Below, in pieces: positions 52,148 to 61,189 of a DNA stretch of 64,000 bases. The notes under the pieces were generated by a model, which saw only the letters and a list, made by a program, of their open reading frames with translations, searched no databases and was not told the origin of the DNA. The position numbers and the translations under genes were made by a program. How positions within the stretch are numbered: position 1 is the stretch's first letter; the number at the start of each line of letters is the position of its first letter. Source of the DNA: Tetragenococcus halophilus subsp. flandriensis (GTDB lineage: Bacteria; Bacillota; Bacilli; Lactobacillales; Enterococcaceae); NCBI RefSeq assembly GCF_030161475.1, contig NZ_BSUG01000023.1, positions 25,014 to 89,013 of the forward strand, in the 5' to 3' direction.

Positions 52148-53053
52148 ATGTTATTTATCCCATCTATACTATTTAACAATGTTTTTGACCCTGTTTCTAA
52201 AGATGAAGCAGAAGTTATGAAGTACTACAGAGACCTATATAGTACTTATGAATATGAATCTTTAGAGACAAGACTGATATTTGATAAAGGGATCAGAAAA
52301 GAATTTGCTGAATTTGTAAGCGAAAACAACATCAGTGTAACTATCTGGTCAACTAGTAATTTAAATAATAAAAAATTATATCTAGCTGATCCAGATGAAG
52401 AAAAACGCCAAGAAGCTGTTAGTTATATGAAAAAGCTCATTGACTTGTCGGTTAAAGTGAATGCAGAATTCGTTGGTTTTACTAGTGGTAAAAAAATATT
52501 ACCAGATTCAGAAATGGAACAACAGGTACAAAGTTTTGAGAAATCAGTTGTAGAACTAATTGATTACGTTGAACAATATGAACAAATTGAGCTTATGTTA
52601 GAACCCTTGGATACAGAAGCAGATAAAAAGTTTGTTGTTGGGAGTACAGATTACGTAGTGGATTTTTTTGAAAGATTAGAGAAACAGAATAAATTAAAAA
52701 AAATATCAGTATGTATTGATACTGCCCACATTATTTTGAATAATGAATGCGCTGCTAAAAGTATGGAAAAGCTAAGTAAATACTCACAGAGAATTCATTT
52801 AGCAAATGCTGTTTTAGATAGAGAAAACAAGTTGTTTGGAGATAAACATATTCGAATGGGTTCGCCAGGATTTTTGAATCAAAAAGTAGCCACTAAGTTA
52901 TTAAATGAAGCAGCTAATTTGAGATTTAGATCTGAAAAAGTGTACGTGGCTATTGAAGTCCGAGGTCAGGAACAAGACAATTTGTTTAAATTGGAAGAAG
53001 AAAATCGAGAATTCTTACTTCTGTCATTACCAAAAAATAATATAGATAAATAA
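52148..53053 (+). CDS. Sugar phosphate isomerase/epimerase
   Basis: This encodes a 301-residue TIM-barrel protein of the xylose-isomerase-like AP endonuclease 2 superfamily. The metal ligands are seen in LMLEPLDTEADKKF (Glu), ISVCIDTAHIILNN (Asp, His), RIHLANAV (His) and VAIEVRGQE (Glu), which is the layout of hydroxypyruvate isomerases and sugar 3-epimerases. AGGAGG precedes the ATG. In this PTS operon it probably isomerises or epimerises a sugar-acid or keto-sugar phosphate before dehydration. The exact substrate is not deducible. Confidence 0.8.
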   Translation: MLFIPSILFNNVFDPVSKDEAEVMKYYRDLYSTYEYESLETRLIFDKGIRKEFAEFVSENNISVTIWSTSNLNNKKLYLADPDEEKRQEAVSYMKKLIDLSVKVNAEFVGFTSGKKILPDSEMEQQVQSFEKSVVELIDYVEQYEQIELMLEPLDTEADKKFVVGSTDYVVDFFERLEKQNKLKKISVCIDTAHIILNNECAAKSMEKLSKYSQRIHLANAVLDRENKLFGDKHIRMGSPGFLNQKVATKLLNEAANLRFRSEKVYVAIEVRGQEQDNLFKLEEENREFLLLSLPKNNIDK

Positions 53054-53071
53054 CATGTGGAGGAAAAAAAT

Positions 53072-53371
53072 ATGGTAAAAAGATTAGAAATTTTAGTAGT
53101 TTGTGGAAATGGGGCAGTAACCTCAACTGTTGTGTTAAATAAAATAAAAAATGCTTTAGCACAAGAGGGAATACAAGCAAAGATTACGCAAAAACGTGTA
53201 GCAGAAGGAGCACAAGCGTTAGAATCAAAAAAATTTGATCTTGCGGTTTCAACAGCAGGCCAAAATTTTGCTCAGGATTCTAATGTTCCTGTTTTAAATG
53301 GCGTACCATTCTTAACAGGAGTAGGGCAAGAATCTGTAATTTCTAAAATTGTAGATTTAGCTAATAAATAA
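53072..53371 (+). CDS. PTS galactitol-family IIB component
   Basis: This encodes a 99-residue IIB domain of the galactitol-type PTS. The phosphorylated residue is Cys11 in ILVVCGNGAVTSTVV, the P-loop form typical of this family. It accepts phosphate from IIA and passes it to the substrate in IIC. The start is the ATG at 53072 after GTGGAGG; the frame could extend to 53057 without a better site. It is followed by the IIC gene after 23 bp, so the transporter is made from separate subunits. Confidence 0.88.
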   Translation: MVKRLEILVVCGNGAVTSTVVLNKIKNALAQEGIQAKITQKRVAEGAQALESKKFDLAVSTAGQNFAQDSNVPVLNGVPFLTGVGQESVISKIVDLANK

Positions 53372-53394
53372 ATTGAAAGATTAGGAGGACAGTA

Positions 53395-54780
53395 ATGGGT
53401 TACTTTATGGGAATGTTTGAACAAATCATGGGAACGTTTGGTGCGGCAATTATTCTACCAATTTTTATCTTTATAGTTGAACTTTTGCTCAAGATTAAGC
53501 CAGGACAGGCATTTAAATCAGCTATTTATATTGGTGTAGGTTTGAATGGATTAATCTCAATATTAAATCCATACTTTTTAGGTGCTATGGGTGAGGCGCT
53601 TACCGAAATGATAACCACACAAGGTATACAACTCCCTTATATCGATACAGGGTGGGGTGTATTATCTGCTTTATCCTACTCTACAACGATTGGTGCGGCA
53701 ATTATCCCGGTAGGGCTAGTCGTAAACTTTATACTTATTAGATTTAACCTTACAGATACACTCGACATTGACGTGTGGAATTATTGGCAGTGGGCATTTA
53801 TTGGCACGTTAATTTTTTACCAAACAGGAAACTATCTAATGGGTATAACAGTCGCAATTTTGATGGAACTTATTTGTATTGCTTTAGCAGACTTTGCAGC
53901 GCCAAGGATGCAAGAATTCTTTGATTTACCAGGTATTTCGTTTCCACATGGATCATTGATCAGTGGAACCTTGGTGGCTATGTTTTTAAGATGGCCTTTG
54001 GAAAAGCTGGGTATATTTAAAATCAAATTGAATTCTGAGTCAATTCAAAAACGTTTTGGAGTTTTTGGTGACTCTGTGGTCGTAGGTTTTATTATTGCGT
54101 GTGTTATTGGTTTAATTGCTTATGTAGGTCAGTACGGCACAATGGAAACTTGGGCAAATATTTTAACTATGGGTATTGCAACAGGTTCTTTCATTTATTT
54201 ATACCCTAAAGCGACTGGCGCACTTTTAGAAGGTTTTAATGTATTGAATGAGCGGGCACGTGACATAATCACGGCAAAAGGTGGAGATAGAGAATTAGAC
54301 TTTGGGATGGATGGTGCTTTAGCGATTGGACATCCAGACACAATCACTACAGGACTGCTTTCAATGGTAATTACTGTCGCAATGATTTTTTTCCTTCCAG
54401 GTAATGAATTTTTAATGTTAGGTGATTTAGGAGTTACTCCATTTTTTCTAGCTGCAGGAACTGTCGCAGTCATGAATGGAAATCTTATTGCTTCAGTAAT
54501 AACAAACATTGTTTCACTCGCAATTACTTTTTATTTTTCAACTTGGATATCACCTGTATTTAATGGAATTGCACGTCAAATTGGTGGTATTGATGTTGAA
54601 GCTGGATCTGCATTAGTAGGAGCTGATATTAGACCAGTATCAGGGGTCGCTTATTATTTAGGACAAAACTGGATTTTAATTATAGTGTCAATTATTGCTA
54701 TATTGACTTTGATGAAATATGTACGGAATAATAATAAGGTACGTGAGATTTTAACGGGGCATAAATTTTCAGAGGAATAA
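53395..54780 (+). CDS. PTS galactitol-family IIC component
   Basis: This encodes a 461-residue membrane permease of the EIIC-GAT family. It has roughly ten hydrophobic helices, the family's N-terminal FGAAIILPIFIFIVELLLKIKPGQAFKSA, the central LPGISFPHGSLISGTL and the C-terminal GADIRPVSGVAYYLGQNW. Characterised relatives carry galactitol, D-arabitol or similar polyols and sugar acids; the substrate is phosphorylated on entry. GGAGGACAGTA precedes the ATG. Its association with an aldonate dehydratase and aldolase suggests a sugar acid rather than a polyol as substrate. Confidence 0.88.
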   Translation: MGYFMGMFEQIMGTFGAAIILPIFIFIVELLLKIKPGQAFKSAIYIGVGLNGLISILNPYFLGAMGEALTEMITTQGIQLPYIDTGWGVLSALSYSTTIGAAIIPVGLVVNFILIRFNLTDTLDIDVWNYWQWAFIGTLIFYQTGNYLMGITVAILMELICIALADFAAPRMQEFFDLPGISFPHGSLISGTLVAMFLRWPLEKLGIFKIKLNSESIQKRFGVFGDSVVVGFIIACVIGLIAYVGQYGTMETWANILTMGIATGSFIYLYPKATGALLEGFNVLNERARDIITAKGGDRELDFGMDGALAIGHPDTITTGLLSMVITVAMIFFLPGNEFLMLGDLGVTPFFLAAGTVAVMNGNLIASVITNIVSLAITFYFSTWISPVFNGIARQIGGIDVEAGSALVGADIRPVSGVAYYLGQNWILIIVSIIAILTLMKYVRNNNKVREILTGHKFSEE

Positions 54781-54813
54781 TAGAAAGCAATGTGTGGGAG
54801 GGATCACAGACAT

Positions 54814-55272
54814 ATGAATATACTGAATGATTACATGGATAAAGATTTGATATTTTTAGGTTTAAAAATTAATGAACAAAAAAATTTGTTAGAATACATG
54901 GCAAAAGAACTAAACCGTTCTGGAAGTGTGAATGAGAAATTTATTGAAAAAGTTATAGAAAGAGAGCAAGAATTTCCAACGGGGTTACAACTAGAGGACA
55001 TTGGCGTAGCAATACCCCATTCGGATATAGACTATGTTTATATGCCTGCTGTTGCAATGGCAGTGCTAAAAGATACAGTAAATTTTTGCAGTATGGAAAA
55101 TAGTGATAAAACAGTTCCAGTAAGTATAGTGTTTATGTTAGCAGTAAGTGATGGAAATAAGCAATTAGAATTACTTCAAGAAATAATGAGGATAATCCAA
55201 TCAAAGACAGCGATAAAAAATATTATTAAGGCAAGCACAAAAGAAGAAGTCTTGAAAGCAATAAATTATTAA
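54814..55272 (+). CDS. PTS IIA component (fructose/galactitol type)
   Basis: This encodes a 152-residue IIA domain of the mannitol/fructose/galactitol superfamily (PTS_EIIA type 2). The phosphorylated residue is His69 in DIGVAIPHSDIDYV, preceded by REQEFPTGLQL, which is standard for the fold. It takes phosphate from HPr. I chose the ATG at 54814, twelve bases after GGGAGG; an ATG at 54790 is in frame upstream. Having IIB, IIC and IIA in this order makes the PTS complete. Confidence 0.88.
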   Translation: MNILNDYMDKDLIFLGLKINEQKNLLEYMAKELNRSGSVNEKFIEKVIEREQEFPTGLQLEDIGVAIPHSDIDYVYMPAVAMAVLKDTVNFCSMENSDKTVPVSIVFMLAVSDGNKQLELLQEIMRIIQSKTAIKNIIKASTKEEVLKAINY

Positions 55273-55298
55273 GTTTGAAAAAGGGAGAGAAGGTATTT

Positions 55299-56447
55299 TT
55301 GAATATTGTAGACTATAAGATTTATGCGGTTAAACCTCGTTGGATTTTTCTTAAACTTAAAACAGAGGACGGTCTAGAAGGTTGGGGAGAAATGGTCTCT
55401 GGTACAAGGACTGAAACAGTTATTCAGGGAGCTAAAGAGATGTGTAAACGAATTTTAGGAAAAAATTCAAACGATATTGAAAGTATTTGGCAGCGTTTAT
55501 ATAGATATTTTTTTAGAGGTGGCCCTGTTTCCATGACAATTATTTCAGGAATTGAAATCGCATTATGGGATATTAAGGGGAAAAGATTAGGGGTTCCCAT
55601 TTACGAACTATTAGGTGGAAAAGTACGTGACTCATTAAAAGTTTATTCATGGATTGGTGGAGATCGACCTGACAATGTTTTGAAAGAAGCAAAAATAAAA
55701 TACGATGCAGGCTTTAGCGCAATAAAAATGAACGGAACAGAAGAACTTCATTATATTGATACTTATAAAAAAGTTGACAAGATGTTAGAAAGAGTAGGGT
55801 TATTACGTGATTATTTTGGTAACGATCTAGATATCGCAGTAGACTTTCATGGGAGAGTTCATAGACCAATGGCTAAAGTGCTAATGAAAGAGTTACAGCC
55901 ATATCGTTTAATGTTTATTGAAGAACCAGTATTGCCTGAGCATAATGAAGCTTTAGTGAATTTGTATCAATTTGCTCGTATGCCTATTGCGACAGGAGAA
56001 AGACTTTATACAAGATGGGCATTCAAGGATGTTGTTAGTAAAGGAGTAGCAGATATTATCCAGCCCGACGTCATTTTAACAGGTGGAATATTAGAAATAA
56101 AAAAAATAGCAGCGATGGCTGAAGCTTATGATTTTGCTGTTGCTCCCCATGCTCCATATGGCCCGATTGCGCTTGCAGCAACTTTTCAAGTGGATGCTTG
56201 TACGCCTAACGTATTTATTCAAGAACAAAGTTTAAATATTCACTACAATAAAGGTAAAATAGATTTATTGGATTTTGTTAAAAATAAAGAAATTTTCACC
56301 TTTAGAGACGGGTTTGCTAAAGTTCCACAATTACCTGGTTTAGGTTTAGAATTAGAAGAAGATTTAATTCGTGATGTTAGTCAGGAACATTTAAACTGGA
56401 CGAACCCTTTGTGGAAAAACTATGATGGGACCATTGCTGAATGGTAG
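55299..56447 (+). CDS. D-galactonate dehydratase-like enzyme
   Basis: This encodes a 382-residue enolase-superfamily acid-sugar dehydratase, the same length as Escherichia coli DgoD. Metal and catalytic residues match with an offset of one: Asp182 and His184 in DFHGRVHRPMAK, Glu208 in FIEEPVLPE, Glu234 in ATGERLYTRW, His284 in APHAPYGP and Glu309 in QEQSLNIHYNKG. DgoD turns D-galactonate into 2-keto-3-deoxygalactonate. The start is the TTG at 55299, after GGGAGAGAAGG. Since it follows a PTS and precedes an aldolase with no kinase, it may act on a 6-phosphorylated aldonate, which would be unusual for this enzyme group. Confidence 0.88.
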   Translation: MNIVDYKIYAVKPRWIFLKLKTEDGLEGWGEMVSGTRTETVIQGAKEMCKRILGKNSNDIESIWQRLYRYFFRGGPVSMTIISGIEIALWDIKGKRLGVPIYELLGGKVRDSLKVYSWIGGDRPDNVLKEAKIKYDAGFSAIKMNGTEELHYIDTYKKVDKMLERVGLLRDYFGNDLDIAVDFHGRVHRPMAKVLMKELQPYRLMFIEEPVLPEHNEALVNLYQFARMPIATGERLYTRWAFKDVVSKGVADIIQPDVILTGGILEIKKIAAMAEAYDFAVAPHAPYGPIALAATFQVDACTPNVFIQEQSLNIHYNKGKIDLLDFVKNKEIFTFRDGFAKVPQLPGLGLELEEDLIRDVSQEHLNWTNPLWKNYDGTIAEW

Positions 56448-56507
56448 TTAAATTAAAAAAGGGATTTATTTACTATCATATTATTTAGTATAGGAAGGAG
56501 TAACAAC

Positions 56508-57140
56508 ATGGATGAACTAGAGATTATTTCAATAATAAAAAAAGAGAAAATATGTTCGATAGTTAGAGGGATAGAGGAAGAAAAAATTGAGAAAATTGCT
56601 CAAGCTTTGTTCAAAAGTGGGATTAAGCTAGTGGAAGTAACGTTTAATACAATTGGAGCTAGTCAAATGATTTCCTATCTTACAAAGCATTATAGTAATA
56701 AATTCTTAGTAGGTGCAGGAACAGTTTTAGATTCTGAAACAGCGAAAACGGCAATTGAGGCAGGAGCTAAGTTCATCTTAGCACCAACATTGAACATAGA
56801 AGTTGTTAAATTATGTCTAAGATATAACGTTGTGCCTATTCCTGGAGTGGCAACAGCAACTGAAGCTCTGACTGCGTGGGAAAGTGGCGCTCGAATGGTA
56901 AAAATATTTCCTGCTGGGGTTCTAGGAGCAAACTACATTAAACAATTAAAGGGGCCTTTACCACAACTTTCTATTATGGCAGTTGGTGCTATCAATAAAG
57001 ATAATGTTCGTGAGATGTTTGATGCTGGAGCAGAGAGCATAGGTATAGGAAGTGAAATTGTTGATGAGAATAGTGTAATAAATAATGATTTTGGAAGCAT
57101 TACAGAAAAAGCGAAAAAAATAAAAAGTCAAATAGGATAG
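56508..57140 (+). CDS. KDPG/KDPGal aldolase
   Basis: This encodes a 210-residue class I aldolase of the Eda/DgoA family, cleaving a 2-keto-3-deoxy-6-phosphosugar acid to pyruvate and glyceraldehyde 3-phosphate. The Schiff-base lysine is Lys132 in ARMVKIFPAGVLG, the general base glutamate is Glu43 in LVEVTFNT, and phosphate binding involves GAGTVLD and AVGAINKDN. A GGAAGGAG site precedes the ATG. It ends the PTS operon. It needs a 6-phosphorylated substrate, so the missing kinase must be supplied by the PTS or by a gene elsewhere. Confidence 0.9.
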   Translation: MDELEIISIIKKEKICSIVRGIEEEKIEKIAQALFKSGIKLVEVTFNTIGASQMISYLTKHYSNKFLVGAGTVLDSETAKTAIEAGAKFILAPTLNIEVVKLCLRYNVVPIPGVATATEALTAWESGARMVKIFPAGVLGANYIKQLKGPLPQLSIMAVGAINKDNVREMFDAGAESIGIGSEIVDENSVINNDFGSITEKAKKIKSQIG

Positions 57141-57398
57141 CGGTTATTGTCTGAATTAAAGTTATCGTAGCCCAGAAACTTTTGATTAATAAATTATCCG
57201 AATTGTTAAAATTACTCCTACAAATTTAGCAAGTTATTGTTGTAAGTTCAAGAAAAGTAGCGAGTTAAATCAAACACAGTTCGGATATTATTGTACCTTT
57301 TTTGATAAATATTTATTTAATGGATTTTATATGAAAATTAAAATAACTACAGAATAATACAGTTATGGAAATGGGCTTTCTTTCAATAATATGGATGT

Positions 57399-58496
57399 TT
57401 AATTTTTACACATAAAAGCTAGAAATAAGATAACATAGTCGTTTAGTATTTTTGGATTATAACCAGTGTACTTGAGTAGTTTATTTAGTTTATATTGTAG
57501 TGAATTTTTGTGGATAAATAATTTTTCAGCAGATTTAGACAGACTTTTATTCATTTCACCATAAGTAAGTAAAACCTTTTTAAGCTCCTGGTATTCTGAT
57601 TTAGGTACATTGTTTAAAATCTTTGTATTGAAAGTTAATTTAGTCTTATTAGTTAAATTTGAAAGTAAAATCCCAATGTCCATGTCATTATATTCAAATA
57701 ATGATTGTTTAAAGTATAAGAGATTCCAATTTAAGGTTTCTGAGGCTAGATGAAAGGACTCTTTGGCTTCTTCTTCCGAATGACTAATAGGACCAATACC
57801 AAAACAACACGTGTCACCAATGGAGTAAGTAATTTTATTAGCTAATAATTCTATAGAATGCTTAATTGTTTTATAATTAGATAACTGTACAAACAAATAT
57901 ATCCTATTATTCAAAATGATATATTTATATTCTGGGGCAGCTACGAATTCTTGATCTAAAATACGATATATTTCTTTGTAATGAAAATTAGTCAATTCTG
58001 TAAACTGACCAACGATCGAAACGTGAGGAATAGAATAATCATAACTAAAATGTTCAAAATTTTCGGAAAAGTATGAATTACTATTGGATGTCAATAGCTT
58101 TTCTATAATTTGGCGTGACCGTCTCCTCCTTTGTAAGATATCGTCCTTAATGAAATCCTCTCTAATTAATATCTCAGTCATTTTTTTTAAAATTTCACCA
58201 TACTTTATAACTTTTTCCTTTTCACCAGTAATCCCAATAACACCTATAACTTTTTCTCCAAAATTTATAGGTACGTTAATTCCTTTTTTACTACCGCTGT
58301 ACTGCTTATTATTCTCGATTACAATGGGGAATTGATTTTCTATAGCTTTTTTGGAACCAGCATGAAAATTGCCGATTCTTGAAGGATCTGTACTTGCGAT
58401 AATAATGGATTTACTATTCATAAAGTTAATTTCTTGGGACAAAACGTTTTTCATTTGTTGCACGATTTCTTGAGCAATTGAATGAGATATTTCCAA
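57399..58496 (-). CDS. CdaR/PucR-type sugar diacid regulator
   Basis: This encodes a 365-residue regulator of the CdaR family. Residues 1-135 form the sugar-diacid-recognition domain (SIAQEIVQQMKNVL...IIASTDPSRIGNFHAGSKKAI), a GGDEF-like middle domain follows, and the C-terminal 60 residues hold the PucR helix-turn-helix MNKSLSKSAEKLFIHKNSLQYKLNKL. Escherichia coli CdaR activates glucarate, galactarate and glycerate genes including garK. Its place beside a glycerate-kinase operon and the PTS operon suggests it activates one or both in response to a sugar acid or glycerate. Confidence 0.87.
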   Translation of the reverse strand: MEISHSIAQEIVQQMKNVLSQEINFMNSKSIIIASTDPSRIGNFHAGSKKAIENQFPIVIENNKQYSGSKKGINVPINFGEKVIGVIGITGEKEKVIKYGEILKKMTEILIREDFIKDDILQRRRRSRQIIEKLLTSNSNSYFSENFEHFSYDYSIPHVSIVGQFTELTNFHYKEIYRILDQEFVAAPEYKYIILNNRIYLFVQLSNYKTIKHSIELLANKITYSIGDTCCFGIGPISHSEEEAKESFHLASETLNWNLLYFKQSLFEYNDMDIGILLSNLTNKTKLTFNTKILNNVPKSEYQELKKVLLTYGEMNKSLSKSAEKLFIHKNSLQYKLNKLLKYTGYNPKILNDYVILFLAFMCKN

Positions 58497-58913
58497 TTTA
58501 AATCCCTCTCTTCCATCATATTTATAATTATAGTTATTATTTTTGTTCTGGAAACCAAATTATATACTTAAAGAAATAGTTCACATACTATAGTAAGCGC
58601 ATTCGCAATTTAGTAGTATTGTTTCAAGTAATATTATAGAAGAAAACAAAAGAAATACAAGACTTGAATTAGATTCATCTTAGTACTAAGGAAAGTTATT
58701 ATTTAGTCCACTATCTGAAAAATTCTAGTATTTGTTTTTTATAGAAAAAAGCTAGTAGAAGATATTGGAAGGTAATAAGTTAATTAAACTTATATAGTTG
58801 AAAGAGGGTGATAGAAATTAACTTTTCGAAAAATGGATAAGCGCTGAAGAACTTAGATATTAAAAAATTGTTAGTTTTGTTAGCGTTTACTAAAATAAGT
58901 GAGGAGGGTAAAT
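58497..58913. other. Divergent promoter region with cre
   Basis: This 417-bp region separates the CdaR-type regulator from the glycerate-kinase operon. It holds the cre at 58878 and is otherwise AT-rich. No ORF or strong hairpin is visible; the binding site of the CdaR-type regulator should be here but I cannot point to it. Confidence 0.5.
58878..58891 (+). promoter_or_regulatory. cre site before the glycerate kinase operon
   Basis: TGTTAGCGTTTACT matches TGWNANCGNTNWCA except at the last base and lies 23 bp before the start codon, so CcpA should repress this operon when preferred sugars are present. Confidence 0.78.
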
Positions 58914-60050
58914 ATGAATATTATTATTGCACCAGATTCATTTAAGGAAAGTCTTTCAGCTTTAGAAGTGACTAACGCTGTTGAAGCAGGATTTAAGGAA
59001 GTACTACCTGATGCAGTATATAAAAAAATCCCTATGGCCGATGGAGGAGAAGGGACTGTCCAATCTATTGTTGATGCAACCGATGGGAAGATTAAAGAGT
59101 TGAAAGTAAAAGATCCTTTAGGTAATACAATTGATGCCTTTTACGGTCTTTCCGGTGACGGACGTTTAGCAATTATTGAAATGGCAGCTTCATCGGGTTT
59201 AGATAAAGTACCAGAACAATTAAGAAATCCATTAAAAACGACCACCTGGGGATTTGGCGAATTGATTTCTGATGCCTTAGATGAAGGTGTGGAAGAACTT
59301 TTACTTGGAATTGGTGGAAGTGCGACTAATGACGGTGGCGCTGGGATGATTATGAGTTTAGGAGGAAGATTGCTAGATGTAGATGGTCATTTAATAAAAC
59401 CTACAGGAGAAGGACTTGAGCAATTAGATACTATCGACTTAACACAATTACATGAAAAAGTTAAGGACGTTACTGTTAGAGTTGCTTGTGATGTAAATAA
59501 TCCTTTGACGGGTGTAAATGGTGCTTCGTATATTTATGGGTTTCAAAAAGGAGGAACAACTGAACAGGTTGAGTATTTGGACCAAAATTTAACACACTTT
59601 GCAGAAGTAATCAAAGATGCATTTGATATGGATGTTCAATACATACCTGGCGCTGGAGCTGCAGGAGGTTTAGGCGCTGGCTTATTAGCTTTCTTAAATG
59701 CCAGCCTTGAGCCAGGAGGAAAATTGGTCGTAGATTTGCTCGATCTTCCTAAAGCTATTGAAAATGCAGACTTAGTTATAACTGGTGAAGGTGGTATAAA
59801 CCACCAAACCGTTTTCGGTAAAACTCCCGTTGCGGTTTCTCAAATTGCAAAAGAAAAAGAAGTTCCTGTAATTGCTATCTGCGGAGTTGTACTAGACGGA
59901 TATGAAGCTACTTTCGATGAAGGAATTAATGCTGTTTTTAGCGTTATATCTAAATTATCAACTACTAAGGAAGCATTACTAGATGGATATAGTAATGTAA
60001 AAACAACGGCTCGAAATATAGCTGCAGTAATAAATTTATTTAAAAAGTAA
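58914..60050 (+). CDS. Glycerate 2-kinase
   Basis: This encodes a 378-residue type I glycerate kinase (GarK/GlxK family), which phosphorylates D-glycerate, usually to 2-phosphoglycerate. The family start IIIAPDSFKESLSALEVTNAVEAGF (quoted in part), MADGGEGTVQSIVDA, LGIGGSATNDGGAGM and ITGEGGINHQTVFGKTPVAVSQ are all present. The ATG at 58914 lies seven bases after AGGAGG. It is the first gene of an operon with a 2-keto-3-deoxygluconate-type permease and the lar maturation genes, which points to glycerate or an aldonate as the carbon source. Confidence 0.93.
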   Translation: MNIIIAPDSFKESLSALEVTNAVEAGFKEVLPDAVYKKIPMADGGEGTVQSIVDATDGKIKELKVKDPLGNTIDAFYGLSGDGRLAIIEMAASSGLDKVPEQLRNPLKTTTWGFGELISDALDEGVEELLLGIGGSATNDGGAGMIMSLGGRLLDVDGHLIKPTGEGLEQLDTIDLTQLHEKVKDVTVRVACDVNNPLTGVNGASYIYGFQKGGTTEQVEYLDQNLTHFAEVIKDAFDMDVQYIPGAGAAGGLGAGLLAFLNASLEPGGKLVVDLLDLPKAIENADLVITGEGGINHQTVFGKTPVAVSQIAKEKEVPVIAICGVVLDGYEATFDEGINAVFSVISKLSTTKEALLDGYSNVKTTARNIAAVINLFKK

Positions 60051-60060
60051 GGAGATAACT

Positions 60061-61008
60061 ATGAAAATTTTACAAACTGTACGTAAGATACCGGGAGGGA
60101 TGATGGTTGTTCCTTTACTTCTAGGAACAGCTGTAAATACTTTTTTTCCGCAGTTTTTTGAGGTGGGCGGTTTTACTGAGGCTTTATTTAAGACTGGATC
60201 TACCCCTATTCTGGCAGTATTTTTATTTTGTAATGGTGCACAAATTTCATTAAAGGAAGCAGGTCCTTCATTAGGAAAAGGTACAGCGCTGCTATTTTCT
60301 AAACTTGTTGTAGGTGGTATACTCGGTATTGTTGTTAATTATTTCTTTGGGGCAGCTGGTTTATTAGGCATTACTCCGTTAGCTATTATGGGATCTCTAA
60401 CGAATTCTAATGGTGGTTTGTATGCGGCATTAGCATCAGAATATGGAGACGCATCCGATGTAGGCGCTGTATCTGTTGTTTCTTTAAATGATGGCCCGTT
60501 CTTGACGATGATGGTTTTAGGGGCGAGTGGGATTGCTTCTATACCTTTTACAGCATTGATTGCTACAATTATTCCTATTTTTATTGGTTTTGTTTTAGGT
60601 AATCTTGATAAAGATATGGCTAAATTTCTGGCCCCTGGGACTGAGATGATTATCCCATTTTTTGCTTTTCCACTAGGTGCAGGTTTGAGTTTTGGGCAAT
60701 TATTTGAAGCTGGAATTTCAGGAATCATTTTAGGGTTAGCATGTGTAGTTCTTACTGGAATTGCAGGATATTATACGTTTAAGTTAATTCGAGCAGATAA
60801 TCCGCAAGTTGGAGCTGCTATTGGTACAACAGCGGGAAATGCAGTTGGGACGCCTGCAGCATTAGCTGCTGCTGACCCTTCATTAAGCGGTATAGTTGGA
60901 ATTGCCACAGCGCAGATAGCTGCAGCTATAATTGTTACCGCTATATTATGTCCTGTGTTGGTAAATACTGTAAGTAATTGGGAAAAAAGAAAACAAGCAA
61001 AGAATTGA
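60061..61008 (+). CDS. 2-keto-3-deoxygluconate permease family
   Basis: This encodes a 315-residue membrane transporter of the KdgT family, with about ten hydrophobic helices. Family motifs are KIPGGMMVVPLLLGTAVNTFFP at the start, ILAVFLFCNGAQISLKEAG, MGSLTNSNGGLYAALASEYGD and NPQVGAAIGTTAGNAVGTPAALA near the end. Studied KdgT imports 2-keto-3-deoxygluconate by cation symport, and relatives may take other short sugar acids. GGAG precedes the ATG, ten bases after glycerate kinase. Beside glycerate kinase and a lar system it may import glycerate or a short aldonate. Confidence 0.88.
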   Translation: MKILQTVRKIPGGMMVVPLLLGTAVNTFFPQFFEVGGFTEALFKTGSTPILAVFLFCNGAQISLKEAGPSLGKGTALLFSKLVVGGILGIVVNYFFGAAGLLGITPLAIMGSLTNSNGGLYAALASEYGDASDVGAVSVVSLNDGPFLTMMVLGASGIASIPFTALIATIIPIFIGFVLGNLDKDMAKFLAPGTEMIIPFFAFPLGAGLSFGQLFEAGISGIILGLACVVLTGIAGYYTFKLIRADNPQVGAAIGTTAGNAVGTPAALAAADPSLSGIVGIATAQIAAAIIVTAILCPVLVNTVSNWEKRKQAKN

Positions 61009-61028
61009 AAACTTTTTAGAGGAAAAAT

Positions 61029-61046
61029 GATGATGTTAACATCATC
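61029..61046. promoter_or_regulatory. 18-bp perfect palindrome before larB
   Basis: GATGATGTTAACATCATC is a perfect palindrome in the 181-bp gap between the permease gene and larB. It has no T tail, so it looks like a protein-binding site, perhaps for an internal promoter of the lar genes. The protein is unknown. Confidence 0.55.
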
Positions 61047-61189
61047 TAGCTGGTTGGCTATAGAGGTAACTTCACAGAAAAGAAAGACGATAAATTACTG
61101 AAGATAAAGAGAAATTTCTAAAGAGGTTGCTTGTATTCTATTATTGAAGTCGGTATCGCTTTTTTCCAACTAGCATAGAAGTAAGAAAG

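Noticed and set aside
61009..61189. Possible frameshifted N-terminus of LarB upstream of its start (fragments DDKLLKIK and EISKEVACILL in other frames).
   Set aside because: They resemble the missing LarB helix, but two shifts would be needed and the distance to FEDLGES is about 33 codons rather than the expected 15-20. The resemblance may be chance in AT-rich DNA.
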